Below are positions 12,743-21,535 of a DNA stretch of 64,000 nt, piece after piece. Where the stretch lies: assembly GCA_017792345.1 (NCBI GenBank), contig CP051228.1, forward strand, positions 186,001-250,000, written 5' to 3'. Position 1 is the stretch's first letter. Each line of letters begins with the position of its first letter. The stretch comes from Mesoflavibacter sp. (GTDB taxonomy: Bacteria > Pseudomonadota > Alphaproteobacteria > UBA8366 > Aestuariispiraceae). The position numbers and the translations under genes are program-made. Under the pieces are notes generated by a model. That model saw nothing but the letters and a program-made list of their open reading frames with translations. It ran no database searches and was not told the origin of the DNA.

Positions 12743-14110
12743 ATGGCCCAACCCTATCCGACGGAATTCTCGCCCGAAATCGGTTTCGCGGCCATTGCCG
12801 CGTCACGGTTCGGCTATGGCGCCCGTCCGGGCCAACTGTCGGCGATTTCCGCCGACCCTGCCGGCTGGGTCATGTCCCAGATTTCCGGCCTTCCCGAACC
12901 GTCGCCGGGATTGGACGCCCTGCCGGGCAGCCCGGCGAAGGCGGCGGCGCTGATCGATAGTCTGGCATCGGGACCGGGTGCGGTCCGTGCCCATCGCCGG
13001 ACCGTTCAGGCGGCCTTCGAGCGCGAGGCCCAGACCCATATGGCGCATACGCTTGCCAGCAAGACGCCTGTCCGGGAACGTCTGGTCAGGTTCTGGTGCA
13101 ATTTCTTCGGCATCACCGCGACCGATCCCCGTTCCATGTCGCTGGCCTATGCTTTTGAACGCGAAGTCGTACGCCCGCATATGACCGGCAGCTACACGAA
13201 GTTGCTGACCCAGGCCGTGCGGCACCCGGCCATGTTGCTGGCATTCGAGAATTCCGGCTCCTTCGGCCAGTATTCCCCCGCCGGTCTGGGAAGCGGGTCC
13301 GGCCTGAACGCCGCCCTGGCCCATCACATTATCACCCGCCTGACCGTCGCGGATGAGACTGCCCATACCGACCGGGATATCGTCGAGTTGACCAAGATGC
13401 TGACCGGTTGGTCGGTGGCCGGACCGGCGGAACCCAATGCCGGCACTTTCGTCTTTCGTGAGGAACTGCATCAGCCGCAGGGCAAGTTCTTCCTGAACCG
13501 CGCCTATCCCTCTGCGGGGGCGCTGGAGGCGGAAGCGGCCCTGGACGCCCTAACCCGGCGCGAACCCACTGCGCGCAATCTGGCGACCCGGCTGGCACGC
13601 TACATCCTGTCCGACGCCCCGGCGGAGGATGTGGTCGACAGCATGATCGACGGTTATGCCGGCGGCGGGAACAGCCTGCGCGGGCTCGTCCAGGGTTTGG
13701 TGGATGCGCCCGGCGCCTGGACACCGGTGCAGGCCAAGGCGAAGTCGCCGGAAGATCTGGTGCTGTCCGTTGCCCGCGCCCTGGATTACGGCCCGGATCG
13801 GGCGGGCGTGACGCTGCGGTCGATGCGGGCCCTGGGGCAGGCGCCAAAGCAGGCCCCGATGGTCGCGGGCTGGCCGGATCTGGACGCCGCCTGGACCGCG
13901 CCACAGCAGGTCGTCGAACGCGCGCAATGGGTCGCGGCGGCGGCCGCGGAGGGCATTCAAGCCTTGGGCACGACACCTGTCCCGGACTTTGCCCTGTCGA
14001 TCTTGGGACCCTTGGTCTCCGCCCAGACTTACCGGCGGCTTTCCGTGACGCGGGGCCGGGCAGAGGCGCTCGGCCTGTTGTTCGCGTCGCCGGAATTCCA
14101 GCGCCGGTAG
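12743..14110 (+). CDS. DUF1800 domain-containing protein
   Basis: 455-residue member of DUF1800, a widespread family of unknown biochemical function almost always encoded beside a DUF1501 protein, as here. Recognisable stretches are ASRFGYGARPGQ near the N-terminus, RERLVRFWCNFFGI in the middle and DIVELTKMLTGWSV. No clear signal peptide or transmembrane helix is seen. It begins with ATG 12743 and ends 3 bases before its partner, so the two are surely co-expressed. It is divergent from dgcN. Confidence 0.88.
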   Translation: MAQPYPTEFSPEIGFAAIAASRFGYGARPGQLSAISADPAGWVMSQISGLPEPSPGLDALPGSPAKAAALIDSLASGPGAVRAHRRTVQAAFEREAQTHMAHTLASKTPVRERLVRFWCNFFGITATDPRSMSLAYAFEREVVRPHMTGSYTKLLTQAVRHPAMLLAFENSGSFGQYSPAGLGSGSGLNAALAHHIITRLTVADETAHTDRDIVELTKMLTGWSVAGPAEPNAGTFVFREELHQPQGKFFLNRAYPSAGALEAEAALDALTRREPTARNLATRLARYILSDAPAEDVVDSMIDGYAGGGNSLRGLVQGLVDAPGAWTPVQAKAKSPEDLVLSVARALDYGPDRAGVTLRSMRALGQAPKQAPMVAGWPDLDAAWTAPQQVVERAQWVAAAAAEGIQALGTTPVPDFALSILGPLVSAQTYRRLSVTRGRAEALGLLFASPEFQRR

Positions 14111-14113
14111 TCG

Positions 14114-15340
14114 ATGATGGGAACAGAACGTTTATCCCTTACGAGACGCGGATTGCTGGCCCTAGGCGGGGCGGCCACGGTCGCCGCGTTTTCCGGGGTT
14201 CGGGTGACCTATGCCGCCGGCCCGTCAGACCGTCCGCTGATCCTGGTCCTGCTGCGCGGCGGGCCGGACGGCCAGGCGCTGCTGCCGTTGCATGGCGACC
14301 CGGCCTATCGCAGCGTCCGGTCCAGCCTCGCCCTGCCCGGGCCGGACGCACCGGGTGGCCTGTACGATCTGGATGGCGTTATTGGACTGCACCCGAATGC
14401 CGGGGCGCTGATCCCCTATTGGGAGGCCGGGCAGTTGGCGGTCCTGCCCAGTGTCGCCTCCCCCTATCGCGGCACCTCCCATGCGGAGGCGATTTCGGTT
14501 CTGGATTCCGGATCCGCCGGGATAGAGACCGTCCAAGACAGTGGCTGGCTGAACCGGGCGATCGCGGCCGTGGGAGCGGCCGGCGGCGGCGGAAGCATCG
14601 GCCATCCGATCGGGAGCTTACCGCATCTCCTGCGCGGCGAGGCCCCTCCCCTCGCAATCGGCGGCACGGAACCGCCCTCGGCCGATCCCCGTTTCCTGGC
14701 GAAGGTCCAGGCGCTCTATACCGGCGATGCCGCCCTGGGGGAGGCTCTGAAGGCCGGCCGGAAAGCCCACGACACACTGGCCGGCGCCTTGGGTCAGGAC
14801 CATGCCGACGCCAACGCCGCCGGACGTCACGCCCAGACTTTTCCGCTTCTGGCACGCACCATCGGCCGGGCGATGGCCGGCGGAACGGGCCCCGGATGCG
14901 CCGTCATCGAAATCGGCGGCTGGGACACGCATATCCAACAGGGAACGGATCGCGGCCCCTTGTCCCGCCGCATCGCCGGGCTGGCGGAAGGACTGGCGCA
15001 ACTGGCGGACTCCCTCGGCGCGGCCTTCGCCCACAGCATGATCGTGACGATTGGGGAATTCGGCCGTTCGGTTCCGCCCAACCGCGCCGGTGGCACCGAA
15101 CACGGGTTGGGCGGCGCGGCCCTGATACTGGGCGGCGGCGTGTCCGGCGGCAAGCGTTTGGGTCCCCTGCCGAAACTGGATGTGGAAGCGCTGGGGCGGG
15201 AAGGCGCCCTGTCGCCGACCGTCGACAGCCGCGCCCTGTTCAAGGCGGTGCTCGCCAAGCATTGGATGGTCAGCGCCTCGGCGCTGAACAAGCGCGTCTT
15301 CCCCGATTCCGGCGCCATCGCCCCGCTACCGGGGCTCTGA
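14114..15340 (+). CDS. DUF1501 domain-containing protein, Tat-exported
   Basis: 408 residues with an N-terminal twin-arginine signal (LTRRGLLALGGAATVAAF), so probably exported folded. The DUF1501 core belongs to the alkaline-phosphatase/sulfatase-like fold: LVLLRGGPDGQALLP near residue 40, EIGGWDTH near 270, and TIGEFGRSVPPN then GTEHGLGGAA near 310-335. These His/Asp positions suggest metal binding, but the substrate is unknown. It forms a two-gene unit with the DUF1800 gene upstream and converges on the DUF455 gene with only 2 bases between the stops. Confidence 0.9.
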   Translation: MMGTERLSLTRRGLLALGGAATVAAFSGVRVTYAAGPSDRPLILVLLRGGPDGQALLPLHGDPAYRSVRSSLALPGPDAPGGLYDLDGVIGLHPNAGALIPYWEAGQLAVLPSVASPYRGTSHAEAISVLDSGSAGIETVQDSGWLNRAIAAVGAAGGGGSIGHPIGSLPHLLRGEAPPLAIGGTEPPSADPRFLAKVQALYTGDAALGEALKAGRKAHDTLAGALGQDHADANAAGRHAQTFPLLARTIGRAMAGGTGPGCAVIEIGGWDTHIQQGTDRGPLSRRIAGLAEGLAQLADSLGAAFAHSMIVTIGEFGRSVPPNRAGGTEHGLGGAALILGGGVSGGKRLGPLPKLDVEALGREGALSPTVDSRALFKAVLAKHWMVSASALNKRVFPDSGAIAPLPGL

Positions 15341-15342
15341 AG

Positions 15343-16176
15343 CTACGGGGCGAGCGGGCTGTAGTAGGTTTCCGGGAAGCCGGCACGCGCACGGCTTTCC
15401 ACGTTGAAGGGGGGGCGGAGGCCGCCCTTGAAATGTTCCTTCACCATGGATTGCCAGGTTTCGACCGGTTCCACGCCGCGTTCGGTACAGACATGTTCGA
15501 ACCAGCGCCGGCCAACGGCGACATGACAGATTTCGTCATCATGGATGATCTGCAGCGCGGCGGCGCTTTCCGTGTCTCCGGCGGCCTCCAGCTTTTCGAT
15601 CATTGCCGGAGTGACGTCCAATCCCCGCGCTTCCAGCACCATCGGCACGATGGCCAGCCGGGCCAGAAGATCATGGGCGGTTTCCATCGACGCCTGCCAC
15701 AGGCCGTCATGGGCCGGCAGGTCGCCATAGGACGCGCCGAGGGTCCGCAGCCGGTCGTCCAGCATCAGGAAATGACGGGCCTCGTCATCACCGACCGCGA
15801 TCCAATCGTCGAAAAACTCTTCCGGTAGGCCATTGCCCGCGAACCGGGCGACGATGTCGAAAGCGAGATCGATCGCATTGAGTTCGATATGCGCCAACGC
15901 ATGCAGCAAAGCGATCCGGCCCCCCGGCGCGGGACCGATCTTGCGGCGCGGCACGTCTTTGGGGCGCTTCAGCACGGGATGCGCCGGGCGGGCCGGGCGG
16001 GCCGGCACCGGGCGCGGACCGTGGCAGCATTCGACGCCACGGGTCAGCCAGTCACGGGCGACGCGGCGGGCGGCATGGGCCTTGCCCCGGGCGTCCGGCG
16101 TTTCCAGAACCTCGATCGCCGCACAGGCGAGGGTCCGTTCGTTCTTCACGTAGGTCAAAGCAGTTTCACAGCTCAA
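15343..16176 (-). CDS. DUF455 ferritin-like protein
   Basis: 277 residues of the DUF455/ferritin-like four-helix family. Metal-ligand patterns typical of di-iron or MiaE-like proteins are visible: HIELNAIDL, DDEARHF, LEARGLD and DDEICHV. Function is unproven. The start is uncertain: the longest frame begins with TTG at 16176 and overlaps the bcp stop (TTGA), which suggests translational coupling, while an in-frame GTG lies 8 codons later. A proline/arginine-rich linker (PRPVPARPARPAHPV) at about 55-70 precedes the ferritin-like core. Confidence 0.82.
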   Translation of the reverse strand: MSCETALTYVKNERTLACAAIEVLETPDARGKAHAARRVARDWLTRGVECCHGPRPVPARPARPAHPVLKRPKDVPRRKIGPAPGGRIALLHALAHIELNAIDLAFDIVARFAGNGLPEEFFDDWIAVGDDEARHFLMLDDRLRTLGASYGDLPAHDGLWQASMETAHDLLARLAIVPMVLEARGLDVTPAMIEKLEAAGDTESAAALQIIHDDEICHVAVGRRWFEHVCTERGVEPVETWQSMVKEHFKGGLRPPFNVESRARAGFPETYYSPLAP

Positions 16177-16637
16177 AGCGATTTCACGGCGGCCAGCACG
16201 TCTTCGACATGACCCGGCACTTTTACCTTGCGCCAGATCTTCGCCAGTTTGCCGTCTCCATCGATCAGGAAGGTTGCGCGGTCGATACCCATATACTTGC
16301 GGCCATACATGCTCTTTTCGACCCAGGTGCCATAGGCCTCGCAGACCGCCCCGTCCTCATCGGACGCCAACGGAAAGGTCAGGTCGTATTTGGCCTTGAA
16401 CTTGTCGTGCTTGGCGACGGTGTCCTTGGACACGCCGATCACCGTGGCGCCGGCACCGGAGAAATCCGGCAGAGAGTCGCGAAATCCGCAGGCTTCCTTC
16501 GTGCAACCCGGCGTATCGTCCTTCGGGTAGAAATAAAGGATCACCGGTTTGCCCTTCAGATCCGACAAGCGGACCGTGCCGCCGCCATCGGTCGGCATGG
16601 TGAAATCCGGCGCGGTATCGCCCTCGCTCACTGCCAT
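16173..16637 (-). CDS. bcp: Thioredoxin-dependent thiol peroxidase (BCP-type peroxiredoxin)
   Basis: 154-residue peroxiredoxin of the BCP/PrxQ class, which reduces hydrogen and organic peroxides. The active-site stretch DDTPGCTKEACGF carries the peroxidatic Cys and the resolving Cys five residues later. Start ATG 16637 is preferred over an upstream in-frame ATG because a good GGGAG site lies 8 bases before it. Its last bases overlap the DUF455 start, so the two form one operon. Confidence 0.95.
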   Translation of the reverse strand: MAVSEGDTAPDFTMPTDGGGTVRLSDLKGKPVILYFYPKDDTPGCTKEACGFRDSLPDFSGAGATVIGVSKDTVAKHDKFKAKYDLTFPLASDEDGAVCEAYGTWVEKSMYGRKYMGIDRATFLIDGDGKLAKIWRKVKVPGHVEDVLAAVKSL

Positions 16638-16713
16638 CGCGTCACTCCCTAATCGCATGTTTGATTATGACCATGCTGTCATGTAGCGCAGCGGGTCCCA
16701 TCTACAAGGTCCT

Positions 16714-16752
16714 GAAAACGAAACCGCCCCGCCGGACGAACCGGCGGGGCGG
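16714..16752 (-). terminator. Rho-independent terminator of rne
   Basis: On the minus strand, just after the rne stop, a GC-rich perfect 12-bp stem (CCGCCCCGCCGG / CCGGCGGGGCGG) with a 5-base loop is followed by TTTCGTTTT. This is a textbook intrinsic terminator for rne. Confidence 0.9.
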
Positions 16753-16763
16753 GGATCGGTTGG

Positions 16764-19463
16764 TTAACCCAGGACCCTGTTCCACCACCCTCGCTTTTTC
16801 GGCTGGGAGGCGGAGTCGTCGTCACCGGCTGCTTCGGCGCTTTCCTCGACCGAAGCGGGTTCGGCGGGCGGTGCGTCGCTGTTGGCCGCGACCGGCACTT
16901 CCGCCAGAGCATCGACCGTGTCATCCGCCGAAGCCGGCGTATCACCGGCAGCATCGGCGGTGCTTTCAGCAGCGGGTTCCGCAGGTTCCGGTTTCGCCGC
17001 CGCGGCCTTCTTCCGAGTCCGGCGTGGGCGTTTCGGCTTTTCTTCCGGCGCCGGCTTCGCGTCTTCCTTGGCTTCGGCATCCGTCTCGACCGATTCCGCC
17101 GGCTCCGCTGCGGCCGGCTTGGCGGCGGCAGCTTTCTTCCGGGTACGACGCGGGCGTTTCGGCTTTTCCTCGGCTACGGGTTCCGGCGCAGGTTCTTCTG
17201 CAACGGCTTGCTCCTCGACCGGTGCGGCTTCAGCCGGCTCGGACGCTTCAGCGGCATCGCCGTTGGTGGCATCGCCTTCGGTGGCTTCGGCGTCCGGCGC
17301 ATCGGCTACCGCCTCTTCAGCGGCAGCATCAGCGGCGGCCTCGTCAGAGCCCTGGCTTTCCCGGCGGCGGCCACCCCGGCTGCGGCGGCGGCGCTTGGGC
17401 TTGGCTTCCTCACCCGTGCCCTCGGCACCGGCATCGGTCGCATCGGCATCCCCGTTGGCGTCGGCATCGGTTTCGCCATCGGCGTCCGAGGCTGCCTGAT
17501 CGTCGCCGCCTTCGCCGTTCTCCAGCGTTCCGTCCTCGTTGCGGTTCCGGCCGCGACGACGGCCCCCGCGACGGCCCCGCTTGCGGCGGCGGCGGTTGCG
17601 GTCCTCGCCATCGGCCCGTTCGGCCTGCGGCTCATCCTCGCCGTTTTCGTCCGCGTCAGCGTCGTCCTCGATATCCTCGACATCCTGGACGGCCTGATCC
17701 TCATCCTCACGGCCCCGGCCACGACGGCGTCCGCCGCGACGGCCCCGGCGACGGGACCCACGATCCTCTTCGCTATCGGAACCGCGGTCCCGATTGCGCG
17801 GCTCTTCGGCCTGGACGGCCGGTAGCTCGATAGCTTCGCCTTCGAGCGTTCCGGAACGTTGGATCTCGAAATTCGGCGGCAGCATGCCGTCAACCGCCTC
17901 GATCGTGACGGAGAAGCCGTAGCGGTTCTCCATATCCGTCAGAACCGCACGCTTATGGTTCAGGATGTAGAGCGCGACCGATCCCGGCACCTTCACGGTG
18001 ATTTCGCGGGCACGGCGGCGCAGACCTTCCTCTTCCAGGGCGCGGGTGACCATCAGGGCCGCCGATTCCGTCGACACGATATAGCCGACACCGCCGCAGG
18101 TCGGGCAGGGCTGGCTCATCGCCTCGATCAGGCTCGGGCGCAGTCGCTGGCGCGACATTTCCAACAGGCCGAAGGCCGAAATCCGGCCGACCTGAATGCG
18201 CGCGCGGTCCCGGCGCAGGGCTTCTTTCAAACGCCGTTCGACCGCGTGATCGTTGCGGTTCTCGTCCATATCGATGAAGTCGATGACGATTAGACCGGCC
18301 AGATCGCGCAGGCGCAACTGGCGTGCCACCTCGTCGGCGGCCTCCAGGTTGGTCTTCAACGCGGTTTCTTCGATATGACGTTCCCGGGTCGACTTGCCGG
18401 AGTTCACATCGATCGCCACCAGCGCTTCGGTCTGGTGGATGACGATGGACCCGCCGGACCGAAGATGGACCGTTGAATCGTGGATCAGGGCCAATTGCTG
18501 TTCGACCTGATAGCGGTGGAACAGCGGGATACCCTGCTCGTCCTTGTACGGCTGGACCTTCTTGGCGTGGCTGGGGATCAGCGCGCGCATGAAGTCCTTG
18601 GCGACCCGGTAGCCCTCGTCGCCCGCAACCAGGACCTCTTCGATATCCTTGGTATACAGATCGCGGATCGCCCGCTTGACCAGGCTGCCTTCCTCATGGA
18701 TCAGGCTGGGCGCGGTCGATTCCAGGGTGCGCTCCCGAATTTCGTCCCACAGCCGCATGATATAGTCGAAGTCGCGCTTGACCTCGGCCTTGGACCGTTC
18801 GGCCCCGGCCGTGCGCAGGATCACCGCCATGCCTTCCGGCACGCTGAGTTCCGACAGGATCGACTTCAGGCGCTTGCGGTCCTGAACATTGGCGATCTTG
18901 CGGCTGACCCCGCCGCCACGCGACGTGTTCGGCATCACCACGCAATACCGGCCGGCCAGCGACAGATAGGTCGTCAGCGCCGCGCCCTTGGTGCCGCGCT
19001 CTTCCTTGACCACCTGCACCAGCATGACCTGGCGGCGTTTGATGACTTCCTGGATCTTGTACTGGCGGCGCAGGCGCGGGCGGCGGCGTGCCGCCTCCTC
19101 GACTGCTTCGTCGACCCCTTCGCCGGCGCCCATATCCTCGACCCCGTCACCGGCTTCGCCGCTGACATCGTCTTCGTCGGCATCGACTTCCTCGACCAGT
19201 TCCTCACGGTCGGAGACCGGAATCCGGTAATAGTCGGGATGGATTTCAGAAAAGGCCAGGAAGCCGTGGCGATTGCCGCCGTATTCTACGAACGCCGCCT
19301 GCAGGGACGGTTCCACCCGCGTAACCTTCGCGAGGTAGATATTGCCCTTAATCTGCTGTTTGGTCGTTGTTTCGTAGTCGAATTCCTCAAGCCGGTTGCC
19401 ATTGACGACCGTCACCCGGGTCTCTTCCGGATGGGTCGCATCTACTAACATGCGTCTTGTCAT
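16764..19463 (-). CDS. rne: Ribonuclease E (Rne/Rng family)
   Basis: 899-residue endoribonuclease of mRNA decay and rRNA processing. Order: N-terminal RNase H-like/S1 region (MLVDATHPEETRVTVVNGNR) carrying an acidic insertion at about 90-130, as usual in Alphaproteobacteria; catalytic DNase-I-like domain with VAIDVNSGKS and IDFIDMDEN (metal Asp residues); zinc-link PCPTCGGVG; then a long disordered tail of alternating acidic and Arg/Lys/Pro/Ala blocks, the likely degradosome and RNA scaffold. The tail holds a duplicated KPKRPRRTRKKAAAAKP element. GGAG precedes the ATG. The leader is unusually long. Confidence 0.95.
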   Translation of the reverse strand: MTRRMLVDATHPEETRVTVVNGNRLEEFDYETTTKQQIKGNIYLAKVTRVEPSLQAAFVEYGGNRHGFLAFSEIHPDYYRIPVSDREELVEEVDADEDDVSGEAGDGVEDMGAGEGVDEAVEEAARRRPRLRRQYKIQEVIKRRQVMLVQVVKEERGTKGAALTTYLSLAGRYCVVMPNTSRGGGVSRKIANVQDRKRLKSILSELSVPEGMAVILRTAGAERSKAEVKRDFDYIMRLWDEIRERTLESTAPSLIHEEGSLVKRAIRDLYTKDIEEVLVAGDEGYRVAKDFMRALIPSHAKKVQPYKDEQGIPLFHRYQVEQQLALIHDSTVHLRSGGSIVIHQTEALVAIDVNSGKSTRERHIEETALKTNLEAADEVARQLRLRDLAGLIVIDFIDMDENRNDHAVERRLKEALRRDRARIQVGRISAFGLLEMSRQRLRPSLIEAMSQPCPTCGGVGYIVSTESAALMVTRALEEEGLRRRAREITVKVPGSVALYILNHKRAVLTDMENRYGFSVTIEAVDGMLPPNFEIQRSGTLEGEAIELPAVQAEEPRNRDRGSDSEEDRGSRRRGRRGGRRRGRGREDEDQAVQDVEDIEDDADADENGEDEPQAERADGEDRNRRRRKRGRRGGRRRGRNRNEDGTLENGEGGDDQAASDADGETDADANGDADATDAGAEGTGEEAKPKRRRRSRGGRRRESQGSDEAAADAAAEEAVADAPDAEATEGDATNGDAAEASEPAEAAPVEEQAVAEEPAPEPVAEEKPKRPRRTRKKAAAAKPAAAEPAESVETDAEAKEDAKPAPEEKPKRPRRTRKKAAAAKPEPAEPAAESTADAAGDTPASADDTVDALAEVPVAANSDAPPAEPASVEESAEAAGDDDSASQPKKRGWWNRVLG
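16989..17039 (-). repeat. RNase E tail repeat, copy 1
   Basis: A 51-bp in-frame element encoding KPKRPRRTRKKAAAAKP near the C-terminus of RNase E. The same 17 residues are encoded again at 17115-17165 with synonymous differences, so selection has acted on the protein sequence. The basic Arg/Lys cluster suggests RNA or partner binding. Confidence 0.85.
17115..17165 (-). repeat. RNase E tail repeat, copy 2
   Basis: Second copy of the 17-residue basic element, 126 bp from copy 1. Both copies follow an acidic E-E-x-P/K lead-in, giving a repeat unit of about 42 residues in the protein. Confidence 0.85.
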
Positions 19464-20168
19464 ATACTCCTACCTCGGCGGTTCCGGTCCCATTTGGGCG
19501 GCCCGCCGGCAGCCGTTGTGCGAGCGCGCCTTCGGACGATCCGCGCCTGTTCCGGCCGGGTCGGGAAGAGCGTGCGCCGACGGCCGCGCGCGCCAAAGGC
19601 GCGCCCGGGGCCGGTGTGCAGATGCTCGCTGGTTTCATCATATCGCTTGCGCGTCTCGAATAATCTGTCCAATGCCCGGCGCTTCCGCTTCCATTGGCAA
19701 GGCCCCGGAATTTTGGGGCACGGCAAAGGACCGGCGGCGCCGAAAATCTTTTCCCGGCGTCCAGAAACCTTCTTTTCGAAAAGTTCATGCACGCCGTTCG
19801 GCGGAGCGTCGCGCCCTGTGGCCTCCCTCGCGCCGACCATGCCCATAATTGAAGCAGGCGGGACGCAGAGCTTCGGATGCCACCCCCGCGCCCGTTCCGC
19901 AGTTTTGAAATTCAGACGAGCGGCGCGACCATCTTCCGGCGCTGCCGTTCGCCCCTGCGGCGGACACGAAACGGACTCTCTCGTCGCTCAGACTATCCGC
20001 CGCTTCGATCTTTAACAACGCAATTCGCGCACCAATTTCAGAAAGTCGGTCCAAAGCGAATCGGCGCGCGGAAAAGGCGCTCTTGGCCTTTGAACTTTGC
20101 TGCGACTCGGGTCATACAAGGTGAATATGGGCGCACGGAATGGCAGCGCAGGCGAAGGCACGGTGCTT
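19464..20168. other. Long non-coding interval: rne leader and amidase promoter region
   Basis: About 0.7 kb without a credible gene on either strand; the frames here are composition shadows. It separates divergent rne and amidase. The strongest structure is at 19581-19613: a perfect 7-bp GC stem (GCGCGCC / GGCGCGC, loop AAA) nested in a second 5-bp pairing. This would be in the rne 5' leader. E. coli rne has a structured leader through which RNase E autoregulates, and the same role here is inference only. Confidence 0.55.
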
Positions 20169-21410
20169 ATGCCCCTTGATATCCGGTTCGACCGCGTCGT
20201 TCGGATCGCAGCGATATTGATGCTGGCGGTCGGAATGGCGTTTGCGAACGGCGTGGTCGCCCGCGCCGAAGGACCGGCCCTGTCCGACGCCCGGATCGGC
20301 CTGCATGACGGCCAAACGCGCTTCGTCCTAGAGTTCACCCAAGGCGTTCCCTACAAGATTTTCACCCTGGCCAACCCCGACCGCATCGTCATCGACCTGC
20401 CGTCGGTCGACTGGCGCGGCCCTAAATCCGGACAAGCCGGGGGACGCGGGCTGATCAGCGGGTATCGCCATGGCTTGTTCAAGCCGGGCATTACGCGCGT
20501 CGTTATCGATCTGGCGGCCCCAGCCTCTGTCGCAAAGCATTTCGTGCTGGGCGCCGGCGGCGGCGCCGGGCCGCGTGTGGTCGTGGACCTGGCGCCCGCC
20601 GCGCGAACGATCCAAAGCGCCGAGCCTGAGGAATCGGCTTCCTGGGCGGCCTATGCGGCCGAATTATCGCGCACCAGCCCGACTGAAACGGCAGCAGCGC
20701 CGCCGACCGACTCATCGAAGCGGATCATCGTAATCGATCCCGGACATGGGGGCGTCGATCCCGGGGCCATCGGATCCAGCGGTATTTATGAGAAGAAGGT
20801 CGTTCTGTCCTTCGCCCAAACCCTGAAACGGGTCCTGGAAGGCACTGGGCGCTATGACGTGGTGATGACCCGCGACCGGGATATCTTCATTCCGCTCCGC
20901 GACCGCTACCAGGTCGCCCATTCCGTCAATGCCGGCCTGTTCCTGTCGATCCACGCGGATTCCCATAACAGCAGCAATTTGCGCGGCCTGTCGGTCTATA
21001 CCTTGTCCGACAAGGCATCCGACCGCGAAGCCGAGGATCTGGCCAAGAAGGAGAACTTGTCCGACGTTCTGGCGGGCACGGATCTGACCGGCTATGAGGC
21101 GGATGTGACATCGATCCTGATCAGCTTGGCCCAACAAAGCGTCAAGCAGAGCAGCGCCCTGTTCGCCGAAACCTTGGTGGACGAGATGAAGAATTCCGTT
21201 CAGTTGCTGCGGAATCCTCACCGGTTCGCCGGGTTCGCTGTGCTGAAATCGCCCAACGTCCCGTCGGTCCTGATCGAACTAGGCTATCTGTCCAACCGTT
21301 CCGATGAGGCCAATCTGCTATCCGACGCCCAACGGGAGAAGATGGCGACCAGCATGGTTCGGGCGATCGACCTCTATTTCGACCGCAAGGAAACGTTGGA
21401 ACGGTCCTGA
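20169..21410 (+). CDS. amiC: N-acetylmuramoyl-L-alanine amidase (AmiC type)
   Basis: Periplasmic zinc amidase that splits daughter-cell peptidoglycan. A signal segment (VVRIAAILMLAVGMAFA) is followed by an AMIN domain (about 35-135) and an Amidase_3 domain with VIDPGHGGVDPGA (zinc His), the Glu of IYEKK, SIHADSH (zinc His) and LIELGYLSN (catalytic Glu). The start is ambiguous: ATG 20169 gives 413 aa and a compact signal peptide, while ATG 20127 with AAGGTG just upstream adds 14 residues. It lies upstream of PBP1A, as in many Alphaproteobacteria. Confidence 0.92.
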   Translation: MPLDIRFDRVVRIAAILMLAVGMAFANGVVARAEGPALSDARIGLHDGQTRFVLEFTQGVPYKIFTLANPDRIVIDLPSVDWRGPKSGQAGGRGLISGYRHGLFKPGITRVVIDLAAPASVAKHFVLGAGGGAGPRVVVDLAPAARTIQSAEPEESASWAAYAAELSRTSPTETAAAPPTDSSKRIIVIDPGHGGVDPGAIGSSGIYEKKVVLSFAQTLKRVLEGTGRYDVVMTRDRDIFIPLRDRYQVAHSVNAGLFLSIHADSHNSSNLRGLSVYTLSDKASDREAEDLAKKENLSDVLAGTDLTGYEADVTSILISLAQQSVKQSSALFAETLVDEMKNSVQLLRNPHRFAGFAVLKSPNVPSVLIELGYLSNRSDEANLLSDAQREKMATSMVRAIDLYFDRKETLERS

Positions 21411-21535
21411 TCCGGGGATCCTCAAGCTTCGTTCCGATGCCGCAATTGCGTCATGGAATCGCCCTACCGCTTCCTATAGTTTAAGGAATGCTCGACCATG
21501 ATCGGGCGTAATGTGTGTAACCGGTTGAGACGATT

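Noticed and set aside
13927-15828. 633-codon plus-strand frame across DUF1501 and DUF455 genes
   Set aside because: It is out of frame with DUF1501 and antisense to DUF455, both with clear motifs; the translation is Arg/Gly/Pro-rich.
16661-17833. 390-codon plus-strand frame over the rne tail
   Set aside because: Pro/Arg/His-rich shadow of the low-complexity RNase E tail.
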